DNA of 64,000 nucleotides, taken from positions 62,001-126,000 of the forward strand of contig NZ_JARVKY010000010.1 of the NCBI RefSeq assembly GCF_029813785.1, in the 5' to 3' direction. Source of the stretch: Streptomyces sp. DH41 (GTDB taxonomy: Bacteria > Actinomycetota > Actinomycetes > Streptomycetales > Streptomycetaceae). This document shows, piece after piece, positions 58,889 through 64,000 of this stretch; position 1 is the first letter of the stretch; every line of letters starts with the position of its first letter. A program made the translations under genes and the position numbers. The notes beneath the pieces were generated by a model. It was not told where the DNA came from. It saw nothing but the letters and a program-made list of their open reading frames with translations, and made no database searches.

Positions 58889-60568
58889 TCAGAACGAGAA
58901 CGGGATGTAGCAGGCGGCGGCCAGTACGACCGCTCCCCAGCCCAGCAGCGCCGGCTTGCGGTACCACGCGTCGTCGCCCTCGGCGGGCGCCTCGGCCATG
59001 CCGGGGGAGGTGGTGCCGTAGACCAGGCCCCGCAGCTCGGCGACCGGCTTCGGCTTGGTGAACAGGGTGACGGCGACCATGACCACCGCGCCGGCGACGA
59101 AGCCCGCGATCGCGGAGACGAAGTTGGCGCCCTGGTCGGTGGGGATGTCGACGATGCCCTGCTCGTAGAGGACGAAGTAGTTCACCATCGCCGCGGTGGT
59201 GCCCGCGATCAGGCCCCAGAAACCGGACTTCATGGACGCGCGCTTCCAGAACATGCCGATGATGAAGACCACGAACATCGGCACGTTGAAGAAGGAGAAC
59301 AGCGTCTGGAGGTAGCTCATGATGTTGGAGAACGACGACGCCAGGAAGGCCGTGCCGATCGAGGCCAGGACGCCGATCACGGTGATCAGGCGGCCGAACC
59401 GCACGTAGTAGCCGTCCTCGCGGTCCTTCACGACGTACTTCGCCCAGATGTCGGCGGTGAAGACCGTGTTGAAGGAGGAGATGTTCGCCGCCATGCCCGC
59501 CATGAAGGCGGCCAGCAGGCCGGTCACCGCGATACCGAGGACGCCGTTGGGCAGCAGCTGCTGCATCAGGTACGGGATCGCGTCGTTGTACTGGAGATCC
59601 GAGCCGGGCGTGCCGATCTTCGGGACGAGTACGGCGGCGACCAGGCCCGGGATCATCACCACGAAGACGATGAAGATCTTCGGGAACGCGGCGATCAGCG
59701 GCGTGCGCTTGGCCGCCGAGAGGTTCTTCGCCGACAGGGCGCGCTGCACCTCCGCGAAGTTCGTCGTCCAGTAGCCGAAGGAGAGGACGAAGCCCAGGCC
59801 GAGCACGATGGTCAGCCAGTTGGCGCCCAGCGGGTTGTCGCTGCCGATGCCCGTGCCGCCCCATGAGGTCATGAAGTCGGCCCCGCGGGTCTGGGTGAGG
59901 GAGTCGGACAGGCCGTCCCAGCCGCCGACCTTCTTCAGGCCCAGGATGGTGATCGGGATGAGGCCGGCCAGGATCACGAAGAACTGGAGGACCTCGTTGT
60001 AGATCGCCGAGGACAGTCCGCCCAGGGTGATGTAGGCCAGGACGAAGAAGCCGGCGACCACGATGGCCACCCACTGGGGCCAGCCCAGCAGTGCCTCGAC
60101 GACGATCGCGAGGGCGTAGAGGTTCACTCCGGCGATCAGGATGGCGGCGACGGCGAACAGGACCGAACTCAGCAGGTGCGCCGCCTTGTCGAAGCGCAGC
60201 AGCAGGAACTCGGGGACCGAGCGGACCTTCGAGCCGTAGTAGAACGGCATCATCACCAGGCCGAGGAAGACCATGGCCGGAATGGCGCCGATCCAGTACC
60301 AGTGGGTCGTGTAGACGCCGTACTGGGCGCTGTTGGCGGCCATGCCCAGGATCTCGGTGGCGCCCAGGTTGGCCGCGACGAAGGCGAGGCCGGTGACCCA
60401 GGCGGGCAGTGAGCGGCCGGACAGGAAGAAGTCCAGGCTGGTCTTGACCGAACGCCGGGCGGCGAAACCGATGCCGAGTACGACGAGGAAGTAGATCCCG
60501 AGGATCGAGTAGTCGAGCCAGTTGGTGGGGAGTCGAAGCTCAGCGGCTAGATATGTGGGGGTATGCAT
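58889..60568 (-). CDS. Sodium:solute symporter (SSS), probably for galactose
   Basis: A 559-residue carrier with about 14 TM helices. SSS signatures include FFLSGRSLPAWVTGLAFVAA, ANLGATEILGMAANSAQYGV and AYITLGGLSSAIYNEVLQFF. The SGLT-like features and divergent location beside galT-galE-galK point to galactose (or a galactoside) as substrate; this is inference from context. The 228-bp region shared with galT contains several repeats and dyads. Confidence 0.88.
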   Translation of the reverse strand: MHTPTYLAAELRLPTNWLDYSILGIYFLVVLGIGFAARRSVKTSLDFFLSGRSLPAWVTGLAFVAANLGATEILGMAANSAQYGVYTTHWYWIGAIPAMVFLGLVMMPFYYGSKVRSVPEFLLLRFDKAAHLLSSVLFAVAAILIAGVNLYALAIVVEALLGWPQWVAIVVAGFFVLAYITLGGLSSAIYNEVLQFFVILAGLIPITILGLKKVGGWDGLSDSLTQTRGADFMTSWGGTGIGSDNPLGANWLTIVLGLGFVLSFGYWTTNFAEVQRALSAKNLSAAKRTPLIAAFPKIFIVFVVMIPGLVAAVLVPKIGTPGSDLQYNDAIPYLMQQLLPNGVLGIAVTGLLAAFMAGMAANISSFNTVFTADIWAKYVVKDREDGYYVRFGRLITVIGVLASIGTAFLASSFSNIMSYLQTLFSFFNVPMFVVFIIGMFWKRASMKSGFWGLIAGTTAAMVNYFVLYEQGIVDIPTDQGANFVSAIAGFVAGAVVMVAVTLFTKPKPVAELRGLVYGTTSPGMAEAPAEGDDAWYRKPALLGWGAVVLAAACYIPFSF

Positions 60569-60619
60569 ACGAACTCGCTTCGTTGCGCGAACTGATCAGA
60601 GCGGAACCTACGCCTCCGC

Positions 60620-60634
60620 GTTCAGTAATTGAAC
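60620..60634. promoter_or_regulatory. Inverted repeat GTTCA-GTAAT-TGAAC
   Basis: A perfect dyad 52 bp upstream of the symporter start. An overlapping GAACA-N10-TGTTC arrangement lies at 60631-60650. Candidate operator for sugar-dependent control of the symporter. Confidence 0.5.
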
Positions 60635-60653
60635 ACTTTTGGTGATGTTCTTT

Positions 60654-60790
60654 GTTCGATTGTGATGATCGGCGCGCTGACGGATCGGTGGTCGGTCGCG
60701 GATGGCTCGTCGGTTCGATTGCTGATTGGTTGTGACGTGTTATGTTTGATTGTGTTGGATGATTGGGTGCGGATGCAGGTGTAGAGGAGT
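60654..60790 (+). promoter_or_regulatory. gal operon control region with repeated hexamers
   Basis: Contains GTTCGATTG twice (60654-60662, 60713-60721), GATTGTG twice (60658-60664, 60748-60754), and TGTGAT/TGTGAC/TGTGTT hexamers (60661, 60731, 60751). The T/G-rich run just before galT (GTGTTATGTTTGATTGTG) is unusual for this genome. In S. lividans the galactose-dependent promoter galP1 is reported to have a complex operator of repeated hexamers; this is the same location. Confidence 0.6.
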
Positions 60791-60796
60791 CCGGCA

Positions 60797-61858
60797 GTGA
60801 AGAAGACCTCGACCCGACTGGCCGACGGTCGCGAGCTCGTCTACTACGACCTGCGCGACGACACCGTGCGGGACGCCGTCGACCGCCGTCCGCTGGAGCC
60901 CACCGTCACCACCTCCGAGGTCCGCCGCGACCCGCTGCTCGGCGACTCGGTGGCCGTCGCCTCCCACCGCCAGGGCCGCATCTACCACCCGCCGGCCGAC
61001 GAGTGCCCCCTGTGCCCCTCGCAGGGCGAGCGGCTGAGCGAGATCCCGGACTCGTCGTACGACGTGGTGGTCTTCGAGAACCGCTTCCCCTCGCTGGCCG
61101 GCGACTCCGGCCGCTGCGAGGTCGTCTGCTTCACCTCCGACCACAACGCCTCCTTCGCCGACCTGAGCGAGGAGCAGGCCCGCCTGGTGCTGGACGCCTG
61201 GACGGACCGCACGTCGGAGCTCTCCCATCTGCCCTCCGTCCAACAGGTCTTCTGCTTCGAGAACCGGGGCGCCGAGATCGGTGTGACGCTGGGTCACCCG
61301 CACGGGCAGATCTACGCCTACCCCTTCACCACGCCCCGCACCGCCCTGATGCTCCGTTCACTCGCCGCGCACAAGGAGGCGACGGGCGGGGAGAACCTGT
61401 TCGACGCCGTCCTGGCGGAGGAACTGGCCGGTGAGCGGGTCGTCCTGGAGACCGATCACTGGGCCGCCTTCGTGCCGTACTCCGCGCACTGGCCCTACGA
61501 GGTGCACCTCTACCCCAAGCGCCGGGTGCCCGACCTGCTCGGCCTCGACGAGGCGGCGCGCACAGAGTTTCCCCAGGTCTATCTGGAACTCTTGAGGCGC
61601 TTCGACCGGATCTTCGGTGCCGGTGAGCCCCCGACGCCGTACATCGCGGCCTGGCACCAGGCCCCGTTCGGGCAGCTGGAGGACTTCGAGGGCGTGACGC
61701 GGGACGACTTCGCGCTGCACCTCGAGCTTTTCACCATCCGCCGGACATCGGGCAAGCTGAAGTTCCTCGCGGGCTCCGAGTCCGGCATGAACGTGTTCAT
61801 CAACGACGTGCCTCCGGAGCGCGCGGCCGAGCGACTGCGAGAGGTAGCGAGTTCATGA
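60797..61858 (+). CDS. galT: Galactose-1-phosphate uridylyltransferase
   Basis: 353 residues. Exchanges UMP between UDP-glucose and galactose-1-phosphate. Zinc/nucleotide segments RQGRIYHPPADECPLCPSQ and VVFENRFPSL, and the active-site HPHGQ (His167-Pro168-His169) in VTLGHPHGQIYAYPF. GAGGAG 7 nt before the GTG. First gene of galTEK; its stop overlaps galE. Confidence 0.95.
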   Translation: MKKTSTRLADGRELVYYDLRDDTVRDAVDRRPLEPTVTTSEVRRDPLLGDSVAVASHRQGRIYHPPADECPLCPSQGERLSEIPDSSYDVVVFENRFPSLAGDSGRCEVVCFTSDHNASFADLSEEQARLVLDAWTDRTSELSHLPSVQQVFCFENRGAEIGVTLGHPHGQIYAYPFTTPRTALMLRSLAAHKEATGGENLFDAVLAEELAGERVVLETDHWAAFVPYSAHWPYEVHLYPKRRVPDLLGLDEAARTEFPQVYLELLRRFDRIFGAGEPPTPYIAAWHQAPFGQLEDFEGVTRDDFALHLELFTIRRTSGKLKFLAGSESGMNVFINDVPPERAAERLREVASS

Positions 61859-62817
61859 GCGGGAAGTACCTGGTGACGGGCGGGGCCGGTTACGTAGGCA
61901 GCGTGGTCGCCCAGCATCTGCTGGAGGCCGGCCACGAGGTCGTCGTCCTCGACAACCTCTCGACGGGCTTCAGGGAGGGCGTGCCGGCCGGCGCCTCGTT
62001 CGTCGAGGGCGACATCCGTGACGCCGCCAAGTGGCTGGACCCGTCGTACGACGGTGTCCTGCACTTCGCCGCCTTCTCCCAGGTCGGCGAGTCGGTCGTG
62101 AAGCCCGAGAAGTATTGGGACAACAACGTCGGCGGCACCATGGCCCTGCTGGAGGCGATGCGCACGGCGGGCGTCGGCCGCCTCGTCTTCTCCTCCACGG
62201 CCGCCACCTACGGCGAGCCGGACCAGGTCCCGATCGTCGAGTCCGCGCCGACGAAGCCCACGAACCCGTACGGCGCCTCCAAGCTCGCCGTCGACCACAT
62301 GATCACCGGCGAGGCGGCGGCCCACGGCCTGGGCGCGGTCTCGCTGCGCTACTTCAACGTCGCGGGCGCGTACGGCGCGTACGGCGAACGCCACGACCCC
62401 GAGTCGCACCTCATCCCGCTGGTCCTCCAGGTGGCACAGGGCAGGCGCGAGGCGATCTCCGTCTTCGGCGACGACTACCCGACGCCGGACGGCACCTGCG
62501 TCCGCGACTACATCCACGTCGCCGACCTGGCCGACGCCCATCTGCTCGCCCTGGACGCGGCCACCCCCGGCGAGCACCTCATCTGCAACCTGGGCAACGG
62601 CAACGGCTTCTCCGTCCGCGAGGTCGTCGAGACCGTCCGCCAGGTCACCGGCCACCCGATCCCCGAGGTCGTGGCCCCCCGCCGGGGCGGCGACCCGGCG
62701 GTCCTGGTGGCCTCGGCCGGCGCCGCCCGCGAGAAACTGGGCTGGAACCCGTCGCGCGCGGACCTCGCGGGGATCGTGGCGGACGCGTGGGAGTTCGCGC
62801 AGCAGCGCGCGAAGTAG
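61855..62817 (+). CDS. galE: UDP-glucose 4-epimerase
   Basis: 320-residue extended SDR: VTGGAGYVGSVVAQHLLEAG (NAD site), VLDNLSTGF, FSSTAATYGEPDQ, catalytic NPYGASKLA (YxxxK), RYFNVAGAYG and CVRDYIHVADLADAHLLAL. ATGA overlap with galT gives coupled translation. In S. lividans a second, constitutive promoter is reported to serve galE; none is recognisable here. Confidence 0.95.
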   Translation: MSGKYLVTGGAGYVGSVVAQHLLEAGHEVVVLDNLSTGFREGVPAGASFVEGDIRDAAKWLDPSYDGVLHFAAFSQVGESVVKPEKYWDNNVGGTMALLEAMRTAGVGRLVFSSTAATYGEPDQVPIVESAPTKPTNPYGASKLAVDHMITGEAAAHGLGAVSLRYFNVAGAYGAYGERHDPESHLIPLVLQVAQGRREAISVFGDDYPTPDGTCVRDYIHVADLADAHLLALDAATPGEHLICNLGNGNGFSVREVVETVRQVTGHPIPEVVAPRRGGDPAVLVASAGAAREKLGWNPSRADLAGIVADAWEFAQQRAK

Positions 62818-62850
62818 ACCGTACGGACGAGAAGGGTGAGGGGTCAGGGC

Positions 62851-64000
<1,150 letters not shown>

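Overview
The window is chromosomal DNA of a Streptomyces species. The GC content is very high, third codon positions are almost always G or C, and GTG/TTG starts are frequent. Family-specific genes agree: an SsgA-like sporulation protein, SepX, a protein O-mannosyltransferase, a resuscitation-promoting factor, an LAxTG cell-wall protein and a galT-galE-galK operon. From memory, the gene order matches the S. coelicolor/S. lividans chromosome running backwards from about SCO3195 to about SCO3136 (galK). I see no insertion sequence, prophage, rRNA or CRISPR array, so this looks like core chromosome.

Layout. 1-9.2 kb, mostly minus strand: DUF6227 protein (cut by the window edge), a lipoprotein L,D-transpeptidase, a DmpA/NylC-type peptidase, MscL, a SAF-domain protein, MTA phosphorylase, an FmdB-type zinc-ribbon protein with a serine-rich tail, an MFS carrier and a K+/H+ antiporter. 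9.4-18.8 kb: membrane-anchored penicillin acylase, 5-FTHF cyclo-ligase, then galU-moeA-moaC-moaB-rimJ-sepX and tRNA-Ala(CGC). 19-22.5 kb: an LAxTG wall protein, a GNAT enzyme, and a set of very small genes divergent from a GntR regulator. 22.5-27.9 kb: exonuclease III and a MerR-controlled monooxygenase/hydrolase/dehydrogenase operon. 28-38 kb: tricorn protease, a TetR-MMPL efflux pair, a YbaK-EamA pair, DUF1876 and a beta-lactamase-fold hydrolase. 38-46 kb: SsgE, two tandem penicillin-binding proteins, a DUF6232 pair and Pmt. 45-53.4 kb: rsmI, a zinc-ribbon protein, tatD, an Rpf, ksgA-ispE, Uma2 and an ABC-F protein. 53.7-64 kb: two tandem PQQ-like propeller membrane proteins, a degenerate response regulator, an SSS symporter with a small partner, and galTEK (galK runs off the end).

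Themes. Much of the window serves the cell envelope and division: L,D-transpeptidase, two PBPs, SsgE, SepX, the MoeA/Glp homologue, Rpf, Pmt and the sortase substrate. The stretch mscL / SAF / FmdB / 5-FCL / galU / moeA / rimJ / sepX is collinear with Mycobacterium tuberculosis Rv0985c-Rv0996, but with several genes inserted. The gal end looks like a galactose uptake and Leloir-pathway unit with a divergent control region.

The most unusual sequence-level signal is a recurring class of short tandem repeats (9-20 bp) that begin at, end at or span the stop codons of unrelated genes. The most unusual proteins are a NarL-type regulator that has lost all three phosphorylation residues, and the small-protein set at 21.4-22.0 kb with chained overlapping stops and starts.
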